From assembly GCA_934725575.1 (NCBI GenBank), contig CAKVCK010000014.1, positions 1 to 64,000 of the forward strand: a stretch of 64,000 nt of DNA, given 5' to 3'. Position 1 is the stretch's first letter, and every line of letters starts with the position of its first letter. The notes beneath the pieces are model-generated. The model was not told where the DNA came from, made no database searches, and worked only from the letters and a program-made list of their open reading frames with translations. Both the position numbers and the translations under genes were made by a program. The DNA is from an uncultured Bacteroidales bacterium. GTDB taxonomy: Bacteria; Bacteroidota; Bacteroidia; Bacteroidales; UBA932. Below are positions 17,291 through 26,309 of the stretch, one piece after another.

Positions 17291-17934
17291 TCGTCAACGA
17301 TAATTATGCCGTCAGGAAACCTGAGACTGGAATTTATGATCTGCACACCTTGGTCTTTGGAAACAACCGAACCAGAGGAAGGAACCTCCGTAATGATGAA
17401 ATTAATTCTGAATCCATCAAAATTGATCACACCGTCTCCCAAAGTAATCTTCATCAATGCCGGATTGGTGGAAGGCTTCTGAATATTCCCGGATTCCACC
17501 GTCACTGGCATATCAATTCCGACATTTTCAACCACATTGCCGTCAGCGTCAATAGCCTCGGCTGTGCAAGTGAATCTAAACGGAATAGTGTTGACGATGT
17601 CCATAGCAAACTCAACATTCCTCACTCGGATGTCCTTCGTGTCGGCATTACTGATTCCGTGCACGTCATACGTTCCAAACTGGACAGGAACCTGCAACGA
17701 AAGCGGCCAGTTAATGAGGTAGCCGCCACCCTCCTCCGTGAAAAATTTCTTGACGGATGCGGACACCATCGACTCAATGGAAACCATCTTGAAGTCACCG
17801 ACCGGAAACTCCAATCCTTTGCCGACATTGACAGTCATATCGACACCTTTGTCGATCAAGTCATACTCCTTGTCGATAGAGCACGATGCCAACAGCGACA
17901 CAACGGCCACCGCAAGGCACATTTTACGCCTCAT
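17287..17934 (-). CDS. Lipoprotein of unknown function, coupled to the DUF5723 gene
   Basis: Starting at the ATG at 17934 (MRRKMCLAVAVVSLLASC), the 215-residue product has a clear lipobox with Cys18. An ATG 7 codons upstream is less likely. The mature part is beta-rich and has no motif that I recognise. It is 28 bp from the preceding porin-like gene and overlaps the DUF5723 gene by 4 bp, which suggests an outer-membrane partner for that barrel. Confidence 0.7.
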   Translation of the reverse strand: MRRKMCLAVAVVSLLASCSIDKEYDLIDKGVDMTVNVGKGLEFPVGDFKMVSIESMVSASVKKFFTEEGGGYLINWPLSLQVPVQFGTYDVHGISNADTKDIRVRNVEFAMDIVNTIPFRFTCTAEAIDADGNVVENVGIDMPVTVESGNIQKPSTNPALMKITLGDGVINFDGFRINFIITEVPSSGSVVSKDQGVQIINSSLRFPDGIIIVDE

Positions 17935-17961
17935 ACAAACAGTTCTAAAAATCATACGTTA

Positions 17962-19281
17962 TCAGAAAGAATATTTAACCACGGCCAAAGCGCGATGGTT
18001 TATGATAAAGTGAGTGTCGCTTGTGGCCAAACCGTGCGGATCAAGGGCGTTGATGTCACCGTAATCCACGCACGTGCCGTTGTACTCGACAGCGATTGTA
18101 AGGCGGTCAAGGTTAAACGCCACGGCTGGAGCGAGACGCATAATATGCCTGATGTTCTTGAAGCCGCCCTCAAAATAATAGATGTTGTCCGGATCCGTGT
18201 AGTCAGTCTTTATGGATGGGATCAGAGTCTTGGATGTTCCCAAGGCTTTCATAAATCCGGCCATAAGCATAAATTGCCACTGCGAGCCGTAACTAAGTGA
18301 AAGGAAACTGGTTGAAGAACGGAGCGGTGTGTATTTATAGTGATAGACATCACTCATATCGTATGCGGCATAACCACCCATCAAACGCAGATGATCACCT
18401 CCAGAAGCCAGGACGGACTTCGCGTTGATCTTGAAAAGCCCCTTGGAGAACCCCACATAAAGCATCGGGCTGATCATCGAGATACGGTCAGAGACATCGG
18501 TTCCCTTGTCATTCCAGACACCTGCCGTGGTCGTGCGCCAACGTGGCCTCAGACTGATGAAATCGGCACCGGCCTTGGCGGTGAAATGCGGTGACGAGAA
18601 CGTCAGGCCGGCATAGAGTTCCGGGATAAGACCGTATTTTACATAATCCGCCGACGGGCCTTGCGGTCCGGTAGGTCTGAACTCCATCGGATAGAGAGCC
18701 CCGATGGTAAACGCGAAATGCTTGAGGAACGAAGTCTCAAACATTATTTGAGGACTTCTCGCATAAGGGTTGAACGGAGAGCCGACCTCGTAACCGACGC
18801 TGTAAGGCATATCCACGGACATAGGATGCCAGGCCTGGCCGACCCTGAAAGCCGCGGAGTTGAAACCATCGCCCAGATCATCCCATTTGAGATTCAGGTA
18901 AGCCTCACGCAGGCGCAAGGATGCAGCGCTGCCGTTCAGCAAGTAGAAATCAGCCTCCAGCTTGCCAGTCACGTTAAACGAACCATAGCGGAGACCTGTA
19001 AGGTTCACGCCCACACGTGTCGTGATGGCGGACATCTTAAAGGAAGGATTGTACCAGACATCTTTCCCTTCAAGATTGATTTCCTTGTCGTAAGGAAGAT
19101 AATAGAACAAGTCTTCGGCGTCGGCCTTGGAGTCGCGAGCGTCGAAAATGGCGCTCGCGCGGAAAAAGCCGTATGGTTCGAGATGATTGGTCAACTTCAC
19201 CAGATGGCTTTGTGCCTCAGAGGGTAAAGCGGTAAGTGACAGGGCAATGGCCGATGCCAGCATTGGGATTATCTTCTTCAT
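17962..19281 (-). CDS. Porin-like outer membrane protein (paralog 2)
   Basis: The 439-residue product has a signal peptide (MKKIIPMLASAIALSLTALPSEAQ) and a barrel-like body ending in VVKYSF, with a terminal Phe as in outer membrane proteins. It shares many motifs with the next upstream gene: EPYGFFRASAIFDAR, AEDLFYYLPYD, TTRVGVNLTGL, RVGQAWHPMSVDMP and NPYARSPQI. The two are tandem paralogs. They lie just downstream of an SLC13 carboxylate transporter, so they may pass small organic acids through the outer membrane (inference). An upstream extension of the frame has no signal-peptide character. Confidence 0.8.
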   Translation of the reverse strand: MKKIIPMLASAIALSLTALPSEAQSHLVKLTNHLEPYGFFRASAIFDARDSKADAEDLFYYLPYDKEINLEGKDVWYNPSFKMSAITTRVGVNLTGLRYGSFNVTGKLEADFYLLNGSAASLRLREAYLNLKWDDLGDGFNSAAFRVGQAWHPMSVDMPYSVGYEVGSPFNPYARSPQIMFETSFLKHFAFTIGALYPMEFRPTGPQGPSADYVKYGLIPELYAGLTFSSPHFTAKAGADFISLRPRWRTTTAGVWNDKGTDVSDRISMISPMLYVGFSKGLFKINAKSVLASGGDHLRLMGGYAAYDMSDVYHYKYTPLRSSTSFLSLSYGSQWQFMLMAGFMKALGTSKTLIPSIKTDYTDPDNIYYFEGGFKNIRHIMRLAPAVAFNLDRLTIAVEYNGTCVDYGDINALDPHGLATSDTHFIINHRALAVVKYSF

Positions 19282-19337
19282 AGCGTCAATCTTTCCGTAC
19301 AAGGCCGACAACAGCCTTGACTTGTCAAACAATAATA

Positions 19338-20612
19338 TTAGAAAGTAAACTTGACCAGAGCCTGGATACGATGGTTGGTGATCCAGTGGCGGTTGTCCTC
19401 GGCAAGACCGTTGGCGCCGATGCATTTCACACCGTCAATAGTCTTGTAATCACCATATTGTACACTCGTAAGCTCATATTCAAGACCGATCGCGAACTTG
19501 CCGATGTTGTGGATCACGGTAGGAGTGAGCCTCCACATCTGGTTCATATTCGAGAAGCTGTTCTTGCTGAAATAGAGGTTGGCGGCAGGAGCGTAACCGT
19601 CCTTCGCGCCATACAGGTCATCCTTCGTTCCGAAATTCTTGACATAACCACCGAAGAGAATCCACTGTGTCTTTTTTCCGTACATAAGGCTCACCCAAGT
19701 GGAGGAGTTGCGGGTAGGGGTATATTCATAACTAACACCGTCATCCTTCACACCGGACACACCATAGCCACCGTTGAGGTTGACGTGCTCGCCGGCCTCG
19801 GCGAAGACAGTCTTTACCTTGGCGGAGAACAGTCCGCTCTTGTACTGTCCATAGAAGAACGGGGTGACTGTTGTTATGCGGTCGTCAACCTTTACCTCCA
19901 AGTTGTTGTTCCTTGGCTTGATGGAAAGCACATTCACTCCGGCCTTGAGAAGAAGTCCACCGGTCTTGTAGTTCAATCCTGCATAAATCTCGGGAGTGCA
20001 GCCGTACTTGATGAAGTTGGCAGAGGCTCCGCCAGGGCCTGCTGAAGTGTACTGCATCTGCCAGAGGGCTGAGGCTGTCAAAGAAAGAGCGTCCGTGAAG
20101 TTATAGTCGAACTTGACCTGAGGCGTGCGGCTGAACGGTCCGAAAGGAGCTCCGGTGTTGAGGGAGAACACATCCGGCATATCAGCGGCCATCGGATGCC
20201 AAGCCTGACCGGCGGTAACCAACCAATCATTCTTTCCGACAGTGACATATGCCTGACGAAGACGGAGGACGGCTGTTCCGGTGACACCAGAGAGACCGTT
20301 GTAGAAGTCAGTCTCGATCTTGGCGCCAAACTTCAAGCCATTATATTCATAACCTGTCACATTGAGTCCGATTCTGGAAGTGATGGCGGCGAAGCGGAGA
20401 GAGCTCTGCTCGTTCAGATCGACATCGACTTTCTTGAACTCATCCTTTGGAAGATAATAGAAGAAATCCTCTGCTCCCGCTACGCTCTCACGTGTGTCGA
20501 AAGCGTAGTAATTGCGGATGAATCCGTAGAGGCTAACTTTTGGAGCCGTTTCCTGTGCCCCGAGAGAGGCACACATTGCCAAAGCGGCAAGTGAAATGAA
20601 AATTTTGTTCAT
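19338..20612 (-). CDS. Porin-like outer membrane protein (paralog 1)
   Basis: The 424-residue product starts at MNKIFISLAALAMCASLGAQ, a good signal peptide. It contains SLYGFIRNYYAFDTR, AEDFFYYLPKDE, ITSRIGLNVTGYEYNG and TAGQAWHPMAADMPD, and it ends ALVKFTF, consistent with a beta-barrel of the outer membrane. It pairs with the neighbouring paralog 56 bp downstream. The reading frame extends 63 codons further into the transporter gene, but that part is only an overlap artefact. Confidence 0.8.
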   Translation of the reverse strand: MNKIFISLAALAMCASLGAQETAPKVSLYGFIRNYYAFDTRESVAGAEDFFYYLPKDEFKKVDVDLNEQSSLRFAAITSRIGLNVTGYEYNGLKFGAKIETDFYNGLSGVTGTAVLRLRQAYVTVGKNDWLVTAGQAWHPMAADMPDVFSLNTGAPFGPFSRTPQVKFDYNFTDALSLTASALWQMQYTSAGPGGASANFIKYGCTPEIYAGLNYKTGGLLLKAGVNVLSIKPRNNNLEVKVDDRITTVTPFFYGQYKSGLFSAKVKTVFAEAGEHVNLNGGYGVSGVKDDGVSYEYTPTRNSSTWVSLMYGKKTQWILFGGYVKNFGTKDDLYGAKDGYAPAANLYFSKNSFSNMNQMWRLTPTVIHNIGKFAIGLEYELTSVQYGDYKTIDGVKCIGANGLAEDNRHWITNHRIQALVKFTF

Positions 20613-20643
20613 TTTAATAACTACTAACTGATTTTTAAGCATT

Positions 20644-20681
20644 GAGAAGCTGCTTTGGTTCCTTTCCCAAAACAGCTTCTC
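20644..20681. promoter_or_regulatory. Hairpin between transporter and porin genes
   Basis: GAGAAGCTG (20644-20652) pairs with CAGCTTCTC (20673-20681), and TTTGG pairs with CCAAA inside it. No T-run follows on the leftward strand. It may therefore be a processing or attenuation structure that sets the level of the porin genes rather than a full terminator. Its arms share AGAAGCTGTTTTG with the MITE-like element near 61.7 kb. Confidence 0.45.
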
Positions 20682-20697
20682 TGATATTACTGTAAAA

Positions 20698-22149
20698 TTA
20701 CTGCGCGAACGGGAAGATCTTGGTGAGCCAGAAGAATCCGAAGATGAATCCGACCACACCGATGATGATGCCGACCTTAGCCATATCCTTGGTCTCGACA
20801 AGTCCGGTTGAGGCCGCGATGGCGTTCGGAGGAGTGGAGATAGGGAACAGCATGGCGATGGAGGCGCACACGGCGATGAATATGATCATGGCCTGGGTTC
20901 CGCCCATGGCGATGAAGGCCGCGTTGTTGGCGGCTGCCGGATCGGCCATGCCCTCAGCCACTACGATAAGGATAGGGATAAGCAGGGCCGCGGTGGCGGA
21001 GTTGCTGATGAAGTTCGAGAGGAAGTAGCAGACGAAACCGGCAACTACCAGCACAAGGATGACGGACATCGAGCCGAACGGAATCGCTGTGATGAGAACC
21101 TTCGCCAGGCCGGTGTCCTGAAGGAGATAGCCCAATGCGAAGCCTCCGGCAACGAGCCAGAGCACTGACCAGTTGATCTCCTTGATCTCCTCCTTGCCGA
21201 AAAGTCCTGTGGCCGTGAAGACGGCGAGAGGAATCAGAGCCACGACGTTGGAGCTGATGTGATGGAGCTGCTCCGTGGCCCAGAGAAGGATCGTGATGAT
21301 GAAGGTAGCCCAGACAAGCTTGCTCTTCCAGTCCTTCTTCTTGTCGTTGGCAGGGATCTCAAGCACAAGCTTCTGGGTCTTGAACGGGAAGAACACCAGA
21401 AGGAGAATCCACGCGAGGAGGATCATGATGATCACGTAAGGAATCATGTGGACGCACCAGTCTCCGAAAGAGACATCGATGCCGGCCTGCTCAAGGTAAC
21501 CTTTCGCTGTCGCGTTAGGAGGGGTTCCGATAGGAGTTCCGATACCACCGAGGTTGGCGGCGATCGGAATCGAGAGCGCGAGGCCGATCTTTCCCTTGTC
21601 GTCGCTCGGCAGCTTGTGAAGCACCGGAGCGAGGAACGCAAGCATCATAGCGGCGGTCGCGGTGTTGCTCATGAACATCGAGAACACAGAGATGATGATG
21701 AGGAATCCCAAAAGCACCATCTTAGGCTTTGTTCCGAATATGCTGAGCAATGATTTTGCGAGGGTTACGTCAAGTCCGAATCTTTCGGCCATAATCGCGA
21801 GCACGAATCCACCGAGGAACAGCATGACAACCGGGTCGGCGAAAGAGGACATTATCTTTTTGTAGCTTACCAACTGGCCGAACTCAGGATTGCAGAAGAA
21901 CCCGAGTCCTTTGTCGGAGACGGTCAGCAAAGCCACAACGATGATCAGGACAGAAGTCGCCCAGTTAGGGATGATCTCAAACATCCACATCAATGCGGCG
22001 AACACGAAGAGGGCGATCACACGCTGCTGGACAACTGTCAGAGCGTCGATGCCGAAGAATGAGACAGGCACACACCACAAGAAGAGTGTGACCAAAAGAA
22101 CAATTGGCAGAAGTACACCGTACTTCACATTGAATTTCTTTTCAGCCAT
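20698..22149 (-). CDS. SLC13/DASS-family sodium:carboxylate (dicarboxylate) symporter
   Basis: This is an inner membrane secondary transporter of 483 residues with about 11-12 hydrophobic segments. It shows the family hallmarks SNTATAAMM (first SNT motif), IPIAANLGGIGTPIGTPPN and SNSATAALL (second SNT motif), which bind sodium and carboxylate. Family members import succinate, fumarate, malate or sulfate. The downstream tandem porin-like genes suggest an uptake route across both membranes. It lies 27 bp after the M49-like gene and is probably transcribed with it. Confidence 0.92.
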   Translation of the reverse strand: MAEKKFNVKYGVLLPIVLLVTLFLWCVPVSFFGIDALTVVQQRVIALFVFAALMWMFEIIPNWATSVLIIVVALLTVSDKGLGFFCNPEFGQLVSYKKIMSSFADPVVMLFLGGFVLAIMAERFGLDVTLAKSLLSIFGTKPKMVLLGFLIIISVFSMFMSNTATAAMMLAFLAPVLHKLPSDDKGKIGLALSIPIAANLGGIGTPIGTPPNATAKGYLEQAGIDVSFGDWCVHMIPYVIIMILLAWILLLVFFPFKTQKLVLEIPANDKKKDWKSKLVWATFIITILLWATEQLHHISSNVVALIPLAVFTATGLFGKEEIKEINWSVLWLVAGGFALGYLLQDTGLAKVLITAIPFGSMSVILVLVVAGFVCYFLSNFISNSATAALLIPILIVVAEGMADPAAANNAAFIAMGGTQAMIIFIAVCASIAMLFPISTPPNAIAASTGLVETKDMAKVGIIIGVVGFIFGFFWLTKIFPFAQ

Positions 22150-22175
22150 TTCAGTAGTATTGATTATTAATTTTG

Positions 22176-23774
22176 TTATTTCTGGAATTCGAACCTGAGG
22201 TCGATCGGAATGTTCTCAAGACGGATGTTCACAAGGTCAGCCTTGAAGTCCTCGGAAAGGACACAATACTGGTTCTCAAACTGTTCCGCGAACTCGTAGT
22301 CACCGGTAGCCTGGGTCTTGAGGGCGATGCCGGCGAACTCTGCCACGAGTGAAAGGGTCTTCTCGTAGTCGATTGAATATTTTCCGCTGTCTCCACGCTT
22401 GAAGGCGCCGTTCTGGTTCAGGTAGTTGAAGAGCATCACGTAAGCCCTTCCGAGCTGTGAGGCCTCACCGAAACGCTCAGAGCGGATAAGGTTGGCCACG
22501 AATGTGGTGATGGCGTCCTCCTTGGTGATGAGCGCAGGGATCTTGTGCTCGTCGATAAGCTTGCAGACAAAGTAAAGTCCGAGGGCGTTGGCCTTGGCGT
22601 CCTCCCAAGTGAGAGCCTTGTTGCCGAGAGCCTCGTAAACGAAGCCCTTGCCGTTGATGGTCTCCTTTACACCGAGTCCGTGGGAGATCTCACGGAAAGC
22701 GATGTTCCAGTAGAACGCCTCCTCGTCGAGGTGATCCTGCTGGTCAGGGCTGAGAACCACGATTCCCACAGGGTTGACAAGTCTGTTGAACTTCTCCATC
22801 ATAATGTTGCGAAGAAGGGCGGTACGTGTTCCGGCCTTGGCCTGAACATCCTCATTGTAAGGGAGATTCAAAGCGATAAGCTTGATGCCGGCGTTGGCGT
22901 GGCCTGCGCAGTAGATGGCGTCGTAGGCGTAGATGTCGGACTCGTCGCCCGGTACGAATGTCTTGTACTGATCCTCACATGGGATCTGCTTCTGGAGCTC
23001 AGGAAGCATCGACTTGAACTGGTCGAGGACCTCGGTACGCTTGAGATCCTTGAGGAGCACATAAGCCTCGTAGGATGTCTTGAGACCATAGAGCTGGTCA
23101 TCATTGACCTCGTTAGGGCCGATGATGAGGTCCATCTTGCTGTCCGTCATCTCCAGCCAGGCAAGGTCGCTGTCATAATAATAGTCAGTCCTCAGCGCGT
23201 CGATCTTCTTGAGGAGATAGTTGCGCACACTCGGCTTGATTGTGATGTCGGCGGCGGCCTTCAGGTAGTTGCAGATCTTGTCGATGTTGTACTCGAAAGC
23301 GTCGTGGTACCAAACGGAAGTGAGCTTGCCGTCGGCGCCACGCCTGATGAGTGAATATGGGCTTGTCTTCACCGGATCCGCCAATGAGTCAAACTCAGCG
23401 GCCGTCATATCCGCCGGATAGAAATTGGCTCCAAGAGGAAGTGCACCGAAACCATCGATGAATGTGGATCCGTCAAGGCGGTCCCAAGGTCCGTAGTTGA
23501 TTTTGGCATATTCCTTCAGATCGGCGTCCTTCAGGTTCTCGATCAAGGTCTTGTCACCGAAATACTGCTTCCAGTAGATACTGTCAGCCTGGTCGGCGGC
23601 GAATTTGTAGAGGTTGAGGACTTCCTTGCCGTTGTCCGTGATACCGGAAAGGTCTGGCGACTCGATCTTTACGAGCGCGTACGAATCGACCTTCTTCTGG
23701 ACAGCGGTCTTGGGCTCCGTGTTGCAGGAAGCCGCAAGAGCGATCAGCATTAATGCCAGAGCGGTTTTTTTCAT
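22176..23774 (-). CDS. M49-like (dipeptidyl peptidase III-type) lipoprotein with altered zinc motif
   Basis: The 532-residue product starts with a signal peptide and lipobox (LAASC, Cys17). The C-terminal half resembles M49 peptidases of the Bacteroidetes/plant Nudix-associated branch: WNIAFREISHGLG and, about 40 residues on, WEDAKANALGLY, equivalent to HEISHG and EEAKADVLGL. The first zinc His is replaced by Arg (codon CGT), whereas the second His and the later Glu remain. It may be inactive or use a different chemistry. It heads the operon with the SLC13 transporter. Confidence 0.75.
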   Translation of the reverse strand: MKKTALALMLIALAASCNTEPKTAVQKKVDSYALVKIESPDLSGITDNGKEVLNLYKFAADQADSIYWKQYFGDKTLIENLKDADLKEYAKINYGPWDRLDGSTFIDGFGALPLGANFYPADMTAAEFDSLADPVKTSPYSLIRRGADGKLTSVWYHDAFEYNIDKICNYLKAAADITIKPSVRNYLLKKIDALRTDYYYDSDLAWLEMTDSKMDLIIGPNEVNDDQLYGLKTSYEAYVLLKDLKRTEVLDQFKSMLPELQKQIPCEDQYKTFVPGDESDIYAYDAIYCAGHANAGIKLIALNLPYNEDVQAKAGTRTALLRNIMMEKFNRLVNPVGIVVLSPDQQDHLDEEAFYWNIAFREISHGLGVKETINGKGFVYEALGNKALTWEDAKANALGLYFVCKLIDEHKIPALITKEDAITTFVANLIRSERFGEASQLGRAYVMLFNYLNQNGAFKRGDSGKYSIDYEKTLSLVAEFAGIALKTQATGDYEFAEQFENQYCVLSEDFKADLVNIRLENIPIDLRFEFQK

Positions 23775-23818
23775 TTGAAAAAGTGTTATTTAATAATGTT
23801 CATATTCATTGTATCTTG

Positions 23819-23826
23819 CAAATTTA
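23819..23826 (-). promoter_or_regulatory. -7 box of the M49-transporter-porin operon
   Basis: On the - strand TAAATTTG (23826 to 23819) matches the -7 consensus. The leader to the ATG at 23774 would be about 40 nt. Confidence 0.6.
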
Positions 23827-23839
23827 ATGAATATAAATG

Positions 23840-23870
23840 AAAAAAGCACATCAACGAGACGTTGATGTGC
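23840..23870 (-). terminator. Rho-independent terminator of gdhA
   Basis: A perfect 11-bp stem (23860-23870 with 23846-23856) closes a 3-nt loop and is followed on the - strand by a T-run (23845-23840). It lies 26 nt after the gdhA stop. Confidence 0.9.
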
Positions 23871-23896
23871 CCATATTCGTAAGAAATCTTACTTTT

Positions 23897-25240
23897 TTAG
23901 ATGATTCCCTGCTCAAGCATGGCCTGCGCCACCTTCATGAAGCCGGCGATGTTGGCGCCCTTCACGTAGTCAACGCTGCCGTCCGGACGTGTGCCGTACT
24001 TCACGCACTGCTCGTGGATGCTCTGCATAATCCAGTGAAGCTTGTCGTCAACTTCCTGTGCTGACCAGCTGAGGTGAGCGGCGTTCTGGGTCATCTCAAG
24101 ACCTGAGGTGGCGACTCCGCCGGCGTTCACAGCCTTGCCAGGAGCGAAGAGGACTCCGTTGTTCTGGAAGAAGTGGATGGCGCCAGGCTGGCATCCCATA
24201 TTGGAAACCTCGCAGCAGCACCAGCAACCGTTGGCCTTCAGCTCCTTGGCGTCGTCCTCGCTGAGCTCATTCTGGAACGCGCAAGGGAGAGCGATGTCGC
24301 AAGGAATGCTCCAAGCCTTCTTGCCGGCGGTGAACTGAACCTGTCCAGGGAACTTGGTGGCGAGATCCTCGACCATATTCCTGTTGGAGGCACGCATATC
24401 AAGCATATATTCATTCATCTCAGGAGTCATTCCCTCAGGAATATGGCATACTCCGTCAGGGCCGGAGATGGCGACTACCTTCGCTCCGAGCTGGGTGGCC
24501 TTCTTCACAGCGCCCCAAGCCACGTTACCGAAACCGGAGATGCAGACCTTCTGGCCGGCGATGTCCTTGCCAGCCTTGTGGAGAAGGTGCTGGGTGAAAT
24601 AGAGTGCTCCGAAACCGGTGGCCTCAGGACGAAGGATTGATCCTCCCCAAGTAGCGCCCTTTCCGGTGAGGACTCCGGTGTGGTACTGACGGGCGAGCTT
24701 CTGGTACATTCCGTTCAGGAAGCCAATCTCACGTCCGCCTACACCCACGTCACCCGCAGGAATGTCCTGGTCAGGGCCGATGCAGCGCCAGAGCTCAAGC
24801 ATAAAGGCCTGGCAGAAACGCATGATCTCAGCGTTAGACTTGCCGACCGGGTCGAAGTCTGAGCCGCCCTTCGCGCCACCCATAGGAAGGGTTGTGAGGG
24901 CGTTCTTGAATGTCTGCTCGAATCCGAGGAACTTGAGCATTGAAGGGGTGACAGCCTTGTGGAAACGAAGACCTCCCTTGTAAGGTCCGATAGCGCTGTT
25001 GAACTGGACGCGGTAACCGAGGTTTGTCTGAACCTCACCGTTGTCGTCGATCCAGGTCACACGGAACGTGAAGATTCTGTCAGGCTCTACAAGCCTCTCG
25101 ACGATCTTTGCCTTCTCGAACTCAGGATGCTGGTTGTAAACCTCCTCGATTGACTCAAGGACCTCCTGTACAGCCTGGAGATATTCCTTCTCTGTAGGGT
25201 ACTTGGCCTGGAGACGGGCCATTATTTCAGTTGTTTTCAT
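23897..25240 (-). CDS. gdhA: Glutamate dehydrogenase, NADP-type
   Basis: This enzyme interconverts 2-oxoglutarate plus ammonia and glutamate. The 447-residue product has the hexameric class I length. It shows GPYKGGLRFH, the catalytic Lys region PMGGAKGGSDFDPVGKS, the nucleotide fold ISGFGNVAWGA, and the C-terminal ANIAGFMKVAQAM. It follows the 2-oxoacid oxidoreductase genes (37 bp gap), placing both enzymes at the 2-oxoglutarate node. Its glutamate would feed the arginine genes nearby. A strong terminator follows. Confidence 0.96.
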   Translation of the reverse strand: MKTTEIMARLQAKYPTEKEYLQAVQEVLESIEEVYNQHPEFEKAKIVERLVEPDRIFTFRVTWIDDNGEVQTNLGYRVQFNSAIGPYKGGLRFHKAVTPSMLKFLGFEQTFKNALTTLPMGGAKGGSDFDPVGKSNAEIMRFCQAFMLELWRCIGPDQDIPAGDVGVGGREIGFLNGMYQKLARQYHTGVLTGKGATWGGSILRPEATGFGALYFTQHLLHKAGKDIAGQKVCISGFGNVAWGAVKKATQLGAKVVAISGPDGVCHIPEGMTPEMNEYMLDMRASNRNMVEDLATKFPGQVQFTAGKKAWSIPCDIALPCAFQNELSEDDAKELKANGCWCCCEVSNMGCQPGAIHFFQNNGVLFAPGKAVNAGGVATSGLEMTQNAAHLSWSAQEVDDKLHWIMQSIHEQCVKYGTRPDGSVDYVKGANIAGFMKVAQAMLEQGII

Positions 25241-25277
25241 AACGTGATGTGTTATTAATTAGTTAATAATGTGTGTT

Positions 25278-26297
25278 CTATTTCAGTTCCCAAGTGGATC
25301 CGCTATGGAGCAGCTCATCCACATTGTGGACCCTGGCCTTGGCTTTAACGCTCTCGACCTGCCTGGCGACCTCATCCTCGTAAGTGATGTCCGGAACCTC
25401 ACGGATGACTCCGAGGGCGACCGGGAAGTCCGGCCACTTCATATCGGCCAGCATCATCTGAAGGCCAAGGTTGTCGGAATGGCTGTCGTGGGTGAGGATG
25501 TCATCCTCGGTCACACCGTTCTCTCCGATGGTCACGACCTTCAGCCTCCAGCCATCAAGGGCGATACCCTTGTCACGGTTCTTTCCGAATATCATCTTCT
25601 CGCCATCGCGCAGGACCAGAGTCCTGTCCGCCTTGTGCTCCCTGTCGGAGATCTCGGCGTGCGAGCCGTTGTTGAAGATCACGCAGTTGGTCAGGAACTC
25701 CATCACGGAAGTGCCCTTATGCCTTGATGCCGCAAGCATAATCTCCTGGTTCAAAGCAAGTTCAGTGTCCATTCCACGGGCGAAGAACGTTCCCTTCGCA
25801 CCAAGCACGAGACTGCCTGGATTGAACGGATGCTCAACCGTACCGTAAGGGGAAGTCTTGGTGATGGCGCCCAATTTTGAGGTCGGGGAATATTGCCCCT
25901 TCGTCATACCGTAAATCTGGTTGTTGAAGAGCATCAGGTTGATGTCGATGTTCCTTCTGATGGCGTGGATGAAATGGTTTCCGCCGATGGCCAGAGCGTC
26001 ACCGTCACCGCTCACCTGCCAGATGCAGAGTTCCGGATTGGCCACCTTCATACCTGTGGCGATGGCCGTGGCGCGGCCGTGGATGCTGTGGAACCCGTAG
26101 GTGTCCACATAGTACGGAAGCCTTGACGAGCATCCGATTCCGGACACTACCACAATCTTGTCCTTGTCTATCCCCTTCTCCTCACAAACCAAAGGAAGGG
26201 TTCTCTGAAGAGCGGCGAGCACGGAATAGTCCCCGCATCCCGGACACCATCTGATCTCCTGGTCGCTCTTGAAATCTTTCAATGTATATTTTGGCAT
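25278..26297 (-). CDS. korB: 2-oxoacid:ferredoxin oxidoreductase, beta subunit (2-oxoglutarate type likely)
   Basis: This is the thiamine-pyrophosphate subunit, 339 residues. It has WCPGCGDYSVLAAL at the N-terminus, the TPP-binding GDGDALAIGGNH, and NNQIYGMTKGQYSPTS. With the alpha subunit it forms a ferredoxin-dependent enzyme that makes 2-oxoglutarate from succinyl-CoA or the reverse. No separate ferredoxin-like delta gene is nearby. The start MPKYTLKDFK is 12 bp from the alpha gene stop. Confidence 0.92.
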   Translation of the reverse strand: MPKYTLKDFKSDQEIRWCPGCGDYSVLAALQRTLPLVCEEKGIDKDKIVVVSGIGCSSRLPYYVDTYGFHSIHGRATAIATGMKVANPELCIWQVSGDGDALAIGGNHFIHAIRRNIDINLMLFNNQIYGMTKGQYSPTSKLGAITKTSPYGTVEHPFNPGSLVLGAKGTFFARGMDTELALNQEIMLAASRHKGTSVMEFLTNCVIFNNGSHAEISDREHKADRTLVLRDGEKMIFGKNRDKGIALDGWRLKVVTIGENGVTEDDILTHDSHSDNLGLQMMLADMKWPDFPVALGVIREVPDITYEDEVARQVESVKAKARVHNVDELLHSGSTWELK

Positions 26298-26309
26298 TGC
26301 GCAGTCCTC

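Noticed and set aside
19282..19425. Longer N-terminus for the porin-like gene
   Set aside because: The added residues are basic and non-conserved, and a clear signal peptide begins at 19281.
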